NCBI GenBank assembly: GCA_902793325.1
Contig: CADBCY010000009.1
Span: 1-64,000 of the forward strand
Length of the DNA: 64,000 nucleotides
Origin: an uncultured Eubacteriales bacterium
GTDB lineage: Bacteria > Bacillota > Clostridia > Christensenellales > Aristaeellaceae
Direction of reading: 5' to 3'
This document shows, piece after piece, positions 1 through 9,160 of this stretch (position 1 is its first letter; every line of letters begins with the position of its first letter). The translations under genes and the position numbers were made by a program. Under the pieces are notes generated by a model. That model was not told the DNA's origin. It searched no databases and saw nothing but the letters and a program-made list of their open reading frames with translations.

Positions 1-52
1 ACCTCTTTTGCTGCCCATTTTCGTTCCTTCCCTTGGATTCATCCCATAATGA

Positions 53-110
53 AGAGGCTGCCTCAATATGACCTCTTCAAGTCATTTTGAGACAGCCCCC
101 TTTTGTGCGG
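53..110 (-). terminator. Long imperfect hairpin downstream of the Ig/LRR surface gene
   Basis: Bases 53-69 and 78-94 or so form a stem of about 17 bp (one G-U type and one true mismatch) around an 8-base loop. It lies just past the stop of the minus-strand gene ending at 150 and is followed on that strand by a T-rich stretch. A gctgtctc-type stem arm also occurs in the terminator near 53216-53262, so this may be a repeated terminator family. Confidence 0.55.
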
Positions 111-149
111 TGAAATGAAGGTGGGACAGCGGATTGCCTTCTCCTGCCG

Positions 150-1253
150 TCAGCCGTAGGTCTTCATGGTCTTCAGCTTCGCGCAGCCCTTGAAGGCGCG
201 GGGGCCGATGGTCGCGGTGCCGTTGGAGAGCGTGACGGTGGTCAGGCCGCCGCAGTTCTCGAACGCGGAGGCGCGGATCTCCGCAATGCCCGAGGGGATC
301 GACACGCCGGTGATGCTGCCGTTCCCCCGGAAGGCGCCCTCGCCGATGGCGGTGATGGCCTCGCCGTTCGCGTCCGCGGCCGGGATCGCCACGACGCCGC
401 CGGGGCCCGTGTAGCCCGTGACCACGCCGTTCTCGATGACGAAGTCGTTCACCTGCGGCGCGGGATTGTCGTACTCGGTCACGGTGACCTCGCACGTGGC
501 GGTCTTGTTGTTGAACGTGCTCACCGTGATCGTGGCCGTGCCCACGCCCATGCCGTATACGTGGCCGGTGTTGTCCACCGCGACGACGGCGGGGTTGGAG
601 CTGGTGTAGGTCAGCTGCGACGCCGTCTTCTTCGGCAGCTTGACGGTCAGCTTCCGGATGGTGTCGAAGGCCATGGTCAGGGACTTGGGCGTCACGGTCA
701 CGCTCTTCGGCGCCTTCTTCACGGTGATCTTGCAGACGACCTTCTTCTTGCCCGCCTTGGCGGTGATCTTGGCGGAGCCGACCTTCTTCGCCTTCACCTC
801 GCCGGTCTGCTTGTTGACCGTAACGACCTTCTTGTTGGAGGAGGTGTAGGTAATGCTGCCGGAGAGCTTTGCCGAGGCGTTCAGCGAGTAGGTCTCCTTC
901 TGGCCCAGCGTGAGCTTCGAGGGGAAGGGGTCGAACGGCGCGTTCTGGATGAGGATGGTGGCGGCGTTGGCGTCGGCCGCTTCTTCTTCCCCATCATCGG
1001 CGGGCGCTTCGGCGGCGGGCTGCTCGCCTTCGGGGGCGGGCTGTTGATCTTCCGAGGCGGAGGTGTCCGCCGCTTCTACATATACGACCTCAACGCCCTC
1101 CGCGGGCTCCACGGCCTCCCCGCCGACGCCCGCGTCCTCGACGACGCCGAACGCCTCGATGACCGCCGCATCGTCCTCCGCGCAGGCAAAGGGAAGCAGC
1201 AGCGCAAGGGCGAGGATGAGGGAAAGAGTTGCTTTCAAAACGTTGTTCTTCAT
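150..1253 (-). CDS. Secreted Ig-like (Big_2) and BspA-type leucine-rich repeat protein
   Basis: A 367-residue predicted surface or secreted protein. Residues 1-25 are a signal peptide with a basic start, a leucine-rich core and an ALLLPFACA-like end. An acidic, Ala/Glu/Pro-rich low-complexity linker follows to about residue 95. Two bacterial Ig-like domains of the Big_2 type follow (about 105-180 and 183-262; both carry the YTSSN motif followed by a GxATIT-like strand). The C-terminus (about 290-362) is a BspA-like LRR_5 region with the AFxxCxxL pattern. No LPXTG motif or surface-layer domain is visible, so anchoring is unknown. The start is backed by AAGGAGG about 8 bases upstream. It is probably an adhesin or matrix-binding protein; the ligand cannot be read from sequence. 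Confidence 0.85.
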   Translation of the reverse strand: MKNNVLKATLSLILALALLLPFACAEDDAAVIEAFGVVEDAGVGGEAVEPAEGVEVVYVEAADTSASEDQQPAPEGEQPAAEAPADDGEEEAADANAATILIQNAPFDPFPSKLTLGQKETYSLNASAKLSGSITYTSSNKKVVTVNKQTGEVKAKKVGSAKITAKAGKKKVVCKITVKKAPKSVTVTPKSLTMAFDTIRKLTVKLPKKTASQLTYTSSNPAVVAVDNTGHVYGMGVGTATITVSTFNNKTATCEVTVTEYDNPAPQVNDFVIENGVVTGYTGPGGVVAIPAADANGEAITAIGEGAFRGNGSITGVSIPSGIAEIRASAFENCGGLTTVTLSNGTATIGPRAFKGCAKLKTMKTYG

Positions 1254-1318
1254 TGCAGGTGCCTCCTTGTGCGTGCGATGTCGAAATGAACAGATGTCGA
1301 AAAGCCTGTGGAGCAGTA

Positions 1319-3748
1319 TCAGTCTACGATCCGAATGATGCCCCAGTAGCGGTCCTGGGTCAGTTCCGGGGCGATGTCTTCATAGATTGGCGCATAAGCG
1401 GGGCTCTGCCGACTGATGTACACCCTTGACAGGTTTGTGCCAAAGGCCCAGTAGGTCCTGACCCAGCGCTCGCTGCCGCTGTCATATACATAATAGTATT
1501 CGGAGCGATAATCTTCCTTGTAGATTGTCAGCCTGTGACATGCGCTCAGATCCAGCACGCCGCTCAGCGGGGCGTTGTTGTCAAAGATGATGGTAACAAT
1601 GTTGGTCGCGCCGTTGATGTTCAGGTAAAATATCTGATTATCCCGACAATTCAGGGTTTCCAGACTGGTGCAGCCGCTCACGTCCAGGTAGCTCAGTTGG
1701 CCGTAAGAGCAGTCGAGATACTTGAGGTTGGCGAAATCGTGCAAATCCAGACGGGAAACCGCGCCGCTATACAGCCGCAGGTCCTCCAATTCCGGGAAGT
1801 ATTCGATGCCCGTGAGATCCGCAGCGCCTGTAACGCTCAAACTTCCACCCTTGCGTTCCTCTTGCGACAGCTTCTCGTTCTCGTCTTTGTCCCGTGCGCT
1901 GACCGCGGCGCGGAACGCTTCATCCGGAAAGTGCTCTTCGTCGATGGGGATTTCGTCGCCCTCCAATTCCGCATCCACTCGGATGCCTTCACCCAGGATA
2001 AGAGCAACATCCTTCGATACACTGGCATCTTTATCATCAGAGAATGACTCCTCTGGGGTAAAAATCAATACAGTGTTTCCCGACATTGCATTATTGGGGA
2101 CAATGTACATTTCATAATACCCGTTTTGGTCCGTAGTTGTTTCATTCGAGCCATCAGTGACATTTACGTTTTCAATTGGTTTCTTGTTTTCCTTGTCCGT
2201 CACCCAGCCGTAGACATAAGTGTGCAGCTTTTTGTGTGTCTCTATGATTGTATCGTACAGGTTGCCTTCTTTGAAAGCAAAGAAGTAAGTACTAATGGCG
2301 CTGTTGAGGATATTGGCAGCCCGCATGATCACGGATAAGGCACCAAGAGAAAGCCCCAGCGGTGGGGCGGCAAGAGAGATGGCCGCTCCAAATCCGGTGA
2401 TATAGCTTGCAATATCTGTAACGAGTCCCACTGCACTTGACACGGCGTCTGCCAAGAGAATTTTCCGTAGATCTTCAATGTCATGGTTCATTTGCTCTAC
2501 TAATTTGATCGCTGCAGAGGAATTGTCCTGTTTGTTGGGATGACCGTGGCTTTCAATATCGTCTAGATCTTTCCAGTTTTTTTGTATAATCAGCAGATTG
2601 GCGATGTTCCCGGGAATGCTTATACGGGCGATCCATTTCTTTATACCCGCAAGCATGGCTTTATTCGCCTTAGCTTTATTCATACTGTCAACATATTCTT
2701 TGATCGTTTTCCGTTTCTTCGCGTTCAAACGAGTTAAATCCTGTCCGAAATGCTCTTTGAGTTTCTTGATTCCCTGCATGAACTCCATTGTCTTAACAAA
2801 CTCTGCATCGGCTTTGGCCATTGCAATATCTAGTTCATTTTTGAATGTATTCAACCAACTAGAAAGAGTATCATAGAGCTTTTTACAGCCATTCAGAATG
2901 TCAAAACCGCTATTATTGGCATACACCGCCTTACCACTCGCTGAGTAGGGTGTTCGTGTGAGTGCTACCGTATTCTCAGTCATTGTCAAATAGAGGATTG
3001 CCCCCTGTGAGGTTTTCAGTCGAAATATCCCTCCGTCGGTTGCTTCCATGTCGACGATTTCCACGTCAGGATTAAGCGCAAGGCCTGTGTCCACCACCAT
3101 GCACATCCCGTCAATGTCCATGGCGACTCTGCCATTGGCTTCGGAGCATGAAATGTCTTCCATGAAACTTTTGTATTCCTCCATGAGCCCTGCCATGTTG
3201 TCACACTGGGCGTTGTACGCAGCCGCGGCTGCATTTACATCGGCAACATGATCGTTAAGTGCTTGGAGAACTGCAAGATCATCTGGATCTGTGAAGCTGT
3301 CAGTATCCAGCGGTTCCAGCATATCAAATCGTCCAAGATCTCCCTGCATTGAAAGACTCTGCAGCGTCGCAAGTTCGTTTTCGCGCGTCCGGCGGTCATG
3401 GCTTTCGCTGTCCTCCCACGCAAGCCCGTGGGCGTCGGCGTACTGTCTGGCGTAAGCATCCGCCGCCGAACAGATGGTGACGCTGGTGCCGGCGAAGGCG
3501 TCGTCGGCGATGGCGGTCACGGTGGCGGGGATGTAGATTTTCTTCACGCCGCTGCTTGCGAAGGCGCGGGACTCGATTGTCTCCGTGCCCCAGGCGACGC
3601 TCACCTCGTCCAGCGCGGGGTTGTTGCTGAACGATTCCGCCTCGATCGTCGTTAGGCTGCCCGGCAGTTGCAGCGTGTCGGCGAAGGCCCCGCCGTACAG
3701 CACCGTCAGCAGCGCGAGCACCAGGATCATCGAAATCTGCTTTTTCAT
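1319..3748 (-). CDS. Modular BspA-like secreted protein with Cna-B/carboxypeptidase-like and LRR domains (paralogue 1)
   Basis: An 809-residue secreted protein. Order: signal peptide (1-23, ending GGAFA), a BspA-like LRR_5 module (about 24-110), a long helical region with a hydrophobic stretch around 440-490, a carboxypeptidase regulatory-like beta-sandwich (begins HTYVYGWV), a short EF-hand/dockerin-like segment (DKDENEKLSQEER) and a C-terminal leucine-rich region with LxxLDxSG-type turns. It has the same architecture as the next gene (ending at 3943), and the first 115 or so residues are almost identical between the two. The helical middle (about 2050-3350) is distinctly more AT-rich than the ends, which suggests module exchange. 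A GGGAGG ribosome site precedes the ATG. Function is unknown; surface adhesion or polymer interaction is likely. Confidence 0.8.
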   Translation of the reverse strand: MKKQISMILVLALLTVLYGGAFADTLQLPGSLTTIEAESFSNNPALDEVSVAWGTETIESRAFASSGVKKIYIPATVTAIADDAFAGTSVTICSAADAYARQYADAHGLAWEDSESHDRRTRENELATLQSLSMQGDLGRFDMLEPLDTDSFTDPDDLAVLQALNDHVADVNAAAAAYNAQCDNMAGLMEEYKSFMEDISCSEANGRVAMDIDGMCMVVDTGLALNPDVEIVDMEATDGGIFRLKTSQGAILYLTMTENTVALTRTPYSASGKAVYANNSGFDILNGCKKLYDTLSSWLNTFKNELDIAMAKADAEFVKTMEFMQGIKKLKEHFGQDLTRLNAKKRKTIKEYVDSMNKAKANKAMLAGIKKWIARISIPGNIANLLIIQKNWKDLDDIESHGHPNKQDNSSAAIKLVEQMNHDIEDLRKILLADAVSSAVGLVTDIASYITGFGAAISLAAPPLGLSLGALSVIMRAANILNSAISTYFFAFKEGNLYDTIIETHKKLHTYVYGWVTDKENKKPIENVNVTDGSNETTTDQNGYYEMYIVPNNAMSGNTVLIFTPEESFSDDKDASVSKDVALILGEGIRVDAELEGDEIPIDEEHFPDEAFRAAVSARDKDENEKLSQEERKGGSLSVTGAADLTGIEYFPELEDLRLYSGAVSRLDLHDFANLKYLDCSYGQLSYLDVSGCTSLETLNCRDNQIFYLNINGATNIVTIIFDNNAPLSGVLDLSACHRLTIYKEDYRSEYYYVYDSGSERWVRTYWAFGTNLSRVYISRQSPAYAPIYEDIAPELTQDRYWGIIRIVD

Positions 3749-3942
3749 GAGAAAACCTCCCGAAGCATGCTGGTCGTCGCTTCATTATAACATCATGGAA
3801 ACGGAATTGCAACATAAATCCTGCCCGAAGGAGGGGCATAGCTCCAGATGGAGAATTCCGCCACGAACGCCACCGCGCAGCGCGGCACCGACACCTGGAA
3901 CAGGCTCCCGCCGAACCAGGCGGCAGCAAGTCCTCCCGGCAA

Positions 3943-6579
3943 TCAGAGGGGACCGTAACCAAGCGGGGGCACGTCGAAGGCCACCCCTTCCCCATTGATA
4001 TCCAACGCCCAATGCACCACGCCAAGTAACCTCTCCCGCGAAAACCGCATCGTCTCCATTCCGAAGGCCGACGCGACGAGCATCGACTGACCGGCATAAA
4101 CGGGCTGCGCCGGCGAAGGCTCATACCCCCTGGAACACTTCGTATCCTTCCAGGCCCACCTCTTGTCCGTAGCGGCAGGTGTGCGCGTAAAAATAACTCT
4201 TCTTGTTGACATAGATGACGCGAAACCGTTGCCTTTGAATTTGCACTCTGACAGGGTATCCGCCAGGCTCAAATCCAGCACGCCCGTAAGGCCGCAGCCC
4301 TCAAGGTGGACGTCGAACAGCTTACCGCAGCCCGCCACATTCAGGGACCCGAGTCGGCATTGATTGCACTTGAGCTCCTCCAGTTTTTCACAGCCGCTGA
4401 GGTTCAGGCTGCCGCAGGATGTTTCGAGGAAAACGCCGTCGTGCTCCGCGCTCAGCTCGACGTAGCGCAGCTTCGCGCAGCCGCTGGCGTCCACGGCGGA
4501 CAAGAAGTTCCCGTAGCAATACAGGCCCTTCAGCTCCTCGTAGCCCCGCAGGTCCAGGCTGGTGAGTTCGTTCTGACAGCACCACAGCCAGGCGAGTTTT
4601 TTGTTTGCCCTCAAATCCAACGTCGTAATGCGGTTGTTCTCGCAGTACAGGCTGTCCATCTGCTCAAAATAGGCGATGCCCTGCAGCGACCTTATGCCCA
4701 GGCCGCGCACGGTCACCGTGACCACCGCGTCGCGCTCCTCCTGCGACAGGCGTCCGTCCTTGTTTTTATCGTACTGTCCGGCGATGTGGCTTCGGAACGC
4801 CTCGTCCGGGAAGTGTTCCTCGTCGATGGGAATGCCCTTTTCGCCGATTTTCAGCTCCATGTCCTGAAGCCGCGTGCCTTCGCCGGCGACGGGGGTGGCC
4901 ACGATGCCGTCCTTCTCATAATCGTCATGGGTAAACACCAGCGAAGTCGGCTCCGGCATCAGGTAGAGCTCGTAATAGCCATTGCCGTCCGTCACGGTGG
5001 TCACCTCTCCGTCGGTCACCTTGACCCCCTCAATCGGCTTTCCCGTCCCCCTTTCCTTCACCCAGCCGTACACGTAGGTGTGCAGCTTCTTTTCGATTTC
5101 CTTTATTTCCATTTCCAGCGCATCGCCCCATATGCCATTGACCAGACCCAGCGCGATCGAAATAGCGCTGATGATCCTGCATGCCGCCGTCAGGGAAGCC
5201 AACGGCACGGACAGCGGCGAGAGCACGCCTGTGGCCGCGGTGACCAGCGCTGAAATGGAGGATATCAGGCCGATCGCCCCGGTGATGACATTCACAATGT
5301 CCATGCAGATCGAGGAGGCGTAGGACTTGGACAGGTTGTCTATATGGCTTCTCAGTCGCTTCGATTCACGGATGGCCTCCTGCGATCTATCGTTTAAGTT
5401 GGGATGGAAATGCGCTTCAATTTCACTCAATTGATCCCACTTGTCAAGCGTGATAAAGACATTCCAGGCGGAAAGGCCCGAGGTGATTGTGTTCAGCGCC
5501 ACGCTGGCGACACGCAAATTGCGCAGGTTGGACTGAGCCCTGTGCAGTTCGTTCAACCTGCGTTTGTTCCAGTTCTTCCAATTCTCGTCCCTGTGCTTGA
5601 CCTTTGTTTCTTCCAGCTTTTTGATTTTACGCTCCGCCTGCGAGGCGGCATCCGCCGCCTTGTCGATGAACGAATCGATCTTCTGATCCTTGATGAAAAA
5701 CAGGGTATCCCGCACCGTGTTGGCCAGATTTCTCAATGCTTCGCGCCAATGATCCACGGCGCCGTTGCGCATTGCCAAACCGTTGGCGACGGCGGGAGAA
5801 CGGGACAACACCAGCGCGTCCCCGGAAATGGCCAGGTACCCCACCTTGCCGTCCGGCGCGGTGAGCCTGAGCACTCCGCCCGTGGTTTCTTCCACCTCGG
5901 TGAAATCGACTCCCTGCGCCAGTGCCTCGTCCACCATCAGGTTAATCCCACCCATGGAAAGGGCCACCACGCCGTTTTTACTGGAAACCGAAATATCAGA
6001 AAGGCGATCCCCCATCGCCTCCGCTGCTTCGGACAAATCCTCTATTTCGGCGGTATAATCCTCTATCAGCGGATTGATTTCCGCGACAATGGAATTGTAT
6101 TCCTCAATCCCGGCCAATTCCTCCGGGTCGGTAACGCCCTCGGTGGACAGGTACTCCCACACCTCCAGCTTCCCGCCCTCTACCGGCGTGTTCGCAAACT
6201 CCAGCAGCGCCGTCACCGCTTCGCGGGACGATGAGCCGCTGTCCTCCCACGCAAGCCCGTGGGCGTCGGCGTATTCCTTGGCGTAGGCATCCGCCGCGGA
6301 ACAGATGGTGACGCTGGTGCCGGCGAAGGCGTCGTCGGCGATGGCGGTCACGGTGGCGGGGATGTAGATTTTCTTCACGCCGCTGCTTGCAAAGGCGCGG
6401 GACTCGATTGTCTCCGTGCCCCAGGCGACGCTCACCTCGTCCAGCGCGGGGTTGTCGCTGAACGATTCCGCCTCGATCGTCGTCAGGCTGCCCGGCAGTT
6501 GCAGCGTGTCGGCAAAGGCCCCGCCGTACAGCGTGACCAGCAGCGCGAGCACGAGGAACATGGACAGGCATTTCTTCAT
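3943..6579 (-). CDS. Modular BspA-like secreted protein with Cna-B/carboxypeptidase-like and LRR domains (paralogue 2)
   Basis: An 878-residue paralogue of the gene at 1319-3748. It has a signal peptide, an LRR_5 module, a long coiled-coil/helical region (Lys/Glu-rich around residues 300-380), a hydrophobic segment near 450-510, a carboxypeptidase regulatory-like domain (HTYVYGWVKERG), an EF-hand-like calcium motif (DKNKDGRLSQEE) and C-terminal LRRs with LDLRxN/LxLSGC repeats. The ATG at 6579 was chosen over an upstream in-frame ATG at 6636 because AAGGAGG sits at the right distance and the signal peptide begins there. The canonical EF-hand loop (D-N-D-R spacing) suggests calcium binding. Ligand and anchoring are unknown. 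Confidence 0.8.
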   Translation of the reverse strand: MKKCLSMFLVLALLVTLYGGAFADTLQLPGSLTTIEAESFSDNPALDEVSVAWGTETIESRAFASSGVKKIYIPATVTAIADDAFAGTSVTICSAADAYAKEYADAHGLAWEDSGSSSREAVTALLEFANTPVEGGKLEVWEYLSTEGVTDPEELAGIEEYNSIVAEINPLIEDYTAEIEDLSEAAEAMGDRLSDISVSSKNGVVALSMGGINLMVDEALAQGVDFTEVEETTGGVLRLTAPDGKVGYLAISGDALVLSRSPAVANGLAMRNGAVDHWREALRNLANTVRDTLFFIKDQKIDSFIDKAADAASQAERKIKKLEETKVKHRDENWKNWNKRRLNELHRAQSNLRNLRVASVALNTITSGLSAWNVFITLDKWDQLSEIEAHFHPNLNDRSQEAIRESKRLRSHIDNLSKSYASSICMDIVNVITGAIGLISSISALVTAATGVLSPLSVPLASLTAACRIISAISIALGLVNGIWGDALEMEIKEIEKKLHTYVYGWVKERGTGKPIEGVKVTDGEVTTVTDGNGYYELYLMPEPTSLVFTHDDYEKDGIVATPVAGEGTRLQDMELKIGEKGIPIDEEHFPDEAFRSHIAGQYDKNKDGRLSQEERDAVVTVTVRGLGIRSLQGIAYFEQMDSLYCENNRITTLDLRANKKLAWLWCCQNELTSLDLRGYEELKGLYCYGNFLSAVDASGCAKLRYVELSAEHDGVFLETSCGSLNLSGCEKLEELKCNQCRLGSLNVAGCGKLFDVHLEGCGLTGVLDLSLADTLSECKFKGNGFASSMSTRRVIFTRTPAATDKRWAWKDTKCSRGYEPSPAQPVYAGQSMLVASAFGMETMRFSRERLLGVVHWALDINGEGVAFDVPPLGYGPL

Positions 6580-6654
6580 GGGATCGGCCTCCTTGAATGT
6601 GATTCCGCAGGGGAGACTATCGAATACGGTCGTCATCAGGGGGGCATGCCTCCG

Positions 6655-6990
6655 TTACACCTATTCTGCCACATCCGCCGCCCGTAGTCCACAGGTTTTA
6701 TCTAATCCAGAGTCGTACTGTTTTTATCTTTGCGGACTATTCCCTTCGCCCCGTGACTCCCTGTGGTATACTGTCCCCAGAACACCAATGATGACGGGGG
6801 CGCGCCCGCATGAGCGACGATAAAAGCGTGAGAACAGGTTCCCTTCCTGTGATATACCGGTTCTATAATGCCACGTTATCATATGCATTCATTTTTGCAG
6901 TGCAGGATAAGTAGAGCAAGTCGGTTCAGTCTTATCCACGTTTTCGGGGCAAATCGATAACGCCAGGTAGAAGTCATTCGATACTAAACA
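6655..6990. other. Intergenic stretch, no supported gene
   Basis: About 340 bases between the start of the BspA-like paralogue and the end of the frameshifted surface gene. I see no ORF with a ribosome binding site, no RNA-gene fold and no convincing promoter pair. It should hold the promoter of the 6579 gene, but no -35/-10 pair is convincing. Confidence 0.4.
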
Positions 6991-6995
6991 TGCCA

Positions 6996-7014
6996 GGGAG
7001 ACATTGCGTCTCCC
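6996..7014 (-). terminator. Hairpin after the frameshifted surface gene
   Basis: A 7-bp perfect stem (GGGAGAC/GTCTCCC) with a 5-base loop lies 21 bases past the stop at 7035. There is no strong T tract, so terminator strength is doubtful. Confidence 0.4.
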
Positions 7015-7034
7015 CGGTGTGTCGGTCTTGTTGG

Positions 7035-7571
7035 TCAGTCGATAAACGCCGCGTCATCCTCGGGAATGATGTCAGCTTCGATTTCCGTGGAATCGATGAT
7101 TTCGTCCTCCACGATTGCGTCGTCCAGAACAATTTCCCCGCCGTCCACATCCGGCACCGTCAGGCTGTCGATCTGCAGCGCGTCCTCTTCCGTCTCAGGT
7201 TCCTCCACGGTGTTCGGGACCACCTGGCCCGGTGTTACAGTGACGGTTACGGTCTTATACAGGCCGTTCTGGGCGTAGGCGTAGAGGATCGCACTCCCCT
7301 CGCCCACCGCGGTGATCGTGCCGTTAGCGTCCACGTCCGCGCCGGTGATGGTCGCGGTAGTACCCGAGACCTGCACGGTCAGGTTCACGGTCGCCGCATC
7401 GCCGGACACGGGGATGGTGATGGTAGCCGGGGTCGGCGGCGACGGTGGGATATACGGATCCGCCGCATCCACATAGGCCAGCGCATAGGTGGAGAACAGG
7501 TTCGACTGGCAGTCAATGTATTCCTCGCTGCCCTGCGCGATGATCTCCGCCGCGCCGTCATGTACGCGCAC
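7035..7571 (-). pseudogene. C-terminal part of a frameshifted surface protein
   Basis: This 178-codon reading frame continues the protein encoded at 7600-8778 after a one-base frameshift. Read through, the junction gives ...LTVKTPVPADKR...RFFIVRVHDG..., a natural continuation into a beta-sandwich and a Thr/Val-rich Ig-like segment, followed by an acidic C-terminal tail. An internal GTG at 7571 could be read as a start but has no separate function. The break is a G6 run at 7614-7619 (C6 on the coding strand); five bases would restore the frame. Either an assembly indel or a recent mutation. Confidence 0.6.
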
Positions 7572-7599
7572 GATGAAGAACCTCCTGCCCGCCTTCCGC

Positions 7600-8820
7600 T
7601 TATCCGCCGGGACGGGGGGTTTTCACCGTCAACGGGTTCGTCAGGCTGGAAATCGGCTTGGCCGCGGCGTTGCCGATCTGCTTGAACAGCGACATATCCA
7701 GGTACTGAGCAATTTTCGCGTCCGAGTCCAGTTTGTTCGCGGCGGCGGTCACCAGCGCCCTGTCGGCGTCGGAGACGCTACCGTCGATATTCGTAATCTC
7801 CAGGTACACCTGCAGCACCTCGCCGGCTTCGACGCGGGCCTTCTCCTCCTGCGTCATATGCGATTCCGCCACCGCCCGGGTCAAGCCTGTGACCTGCATC
7901 TCAGGCACGCCCTCGTGCGCCTTGACCGTCGTCTGGGCATTGTCCGCCGGGGTGATCTCGTATAGTACGTGCGCGGTCTTTGCGTCCTCGCCGGTCCCCG
8001 CGGCCACCTCGGCGCGGTATTTCCCCACCTCTGTCGGCGGGTTTGAAAGGGCGCTGCCGTTTGCGCTGCCGTCTGCGTTGGCCTTATAGTACTGGATGGC
8101 ATACGATCCGGGGAAGGCAGTGGTGTTGTAGCCGGCGCTCAGCGACGCGGTTTTCTGTTGTCCATCGTAAACCGAATCCGCCGCGCTGATGCTCATGGTC
8201 AGACCACTGGCGATGTCGCAGGTCCCTTCCCCTCCGCTCCGCGCGGTAATGGTCGCGCCATCGGCGGAGTACGTCCAGCTATGGGTATGGGCCGGCGGGA
8301 TGTCCTCATAGGTCGCCGTGACCTCAACCGCATGCGCGGGCATGGTGAAGGTGAGGCTCGCCGCCGCCTTTTGTTCGTCGGTCAGGGTGATCCCCGTCGC
8401 TGTCAATTCCTTGAACTTCTTGCCCTGTTCGGGCGCATTCGCCGTGACAGTGACGCTCGCGCCCTCGGCGTAGTTGCCGTCGCCCGTGCCGTTGTTGACG
8501 GTGACGTCGTAGAGCTCGGGCTCTGTGATCGTGTACATCGCCTCGGCAACCTCGCTGTTCCCGTAACCTTCCTTGACCGCAATCGCCTTGATCGTGGTTG
8601 TTTTGTCGACTGAAATCGCGCTGCTGTAGGACGCGCTGGCCGTCGTGGCTTCCGCAACGGTGTTGTCTGCAGTCAAAGCAACCCAGCTCGCAACTTCGAT
8701 CTCGTTGACAAGGTCGGCCTCGGTCCCGCCGCCCTGCCCGTCCGCCAGCGCGGGCAGCGCCGTCCACGCCAGCAGCACCGCGAGCAGGGCAAGGGTTATA
8801 AGGTACGAGAGGATGCGTTT
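7600..8820 (-). pseudogene. N-terminal part of a frameshifted adhesin-like surface protein
   Basis: A secreted protein with a chitobiase-like/Big-type segment (IKAIAVKEGYGNS...), an InlB-like YDVTVNNGTGDG beta repeat, an MBG/Ig-like segment (YDGQQKTASLSAGYN) and a late domain (LYEITPADNAQTT...). The frame ends early at a stop near 7600 because of the G6 run at 7614-7619. Only a GTG at 8778 is available as an internal start, and it would cut the signal peptide in half: in-frame codons upstream encode KRILSYLITLALLAVLLAW, a better signal peptide, but no ATG/GTG/TTG is found before the next stop. The 5' end may therefore also be damaged. The product is a predicted cell-surface protein of unknown ligand. 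Confidence 0.6.
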
Positions 8821-9043
8821 GGCCTTTATCTGGATGCCCTCCGTTTCCGAATCGCTATCGTCACGACAATCCCGAGGGCAAGCGCTGGTAGCGCTTATTT
8901 CTACATATTAAGCGTAGCACAAATCCGCGCTAGCGTCTGCCACAGTTTTTGACTCCGCCTCGAGGAACCCTTTTTCGTCTTGGGCGGCCGTTTACCGGCC
9001 CGCAGGCACATACTCACGTTTTTTTGATTACGGCGTATGATCG

Positions 9044-9072
9044 TTGACTCTTATAATACATGCATGTATAAT
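9044..9072 (+). promoter_or_regulatory. Sigma-A-type promoter of the diguanylate cyclase gene
   Basis: TTGACT at 9044-9049 and a perfect TATAAT at 9067-9072, separated by exactly 17 bases, lie about 90 bases upstream of the GGDEF gene start. Confidence 0.75.
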
Positions 9073-9160
9073 ATCAGTGGAGAAAAGGTACAGCGGCATT
9101 CTGCCATGGCTGTCATTCCGGCGTGACGAACCGGCGGGCAAAAGAAAACAGGTGACACAG

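Noticed and set aside
7600..7625. Programmed ribosomal frameshifting at the C6 run
   Set aside because: No downstream pseudoknot or internal Shine-Dalgarno stimulator was evident, and similar breaks occur in unrelated genes nearby.
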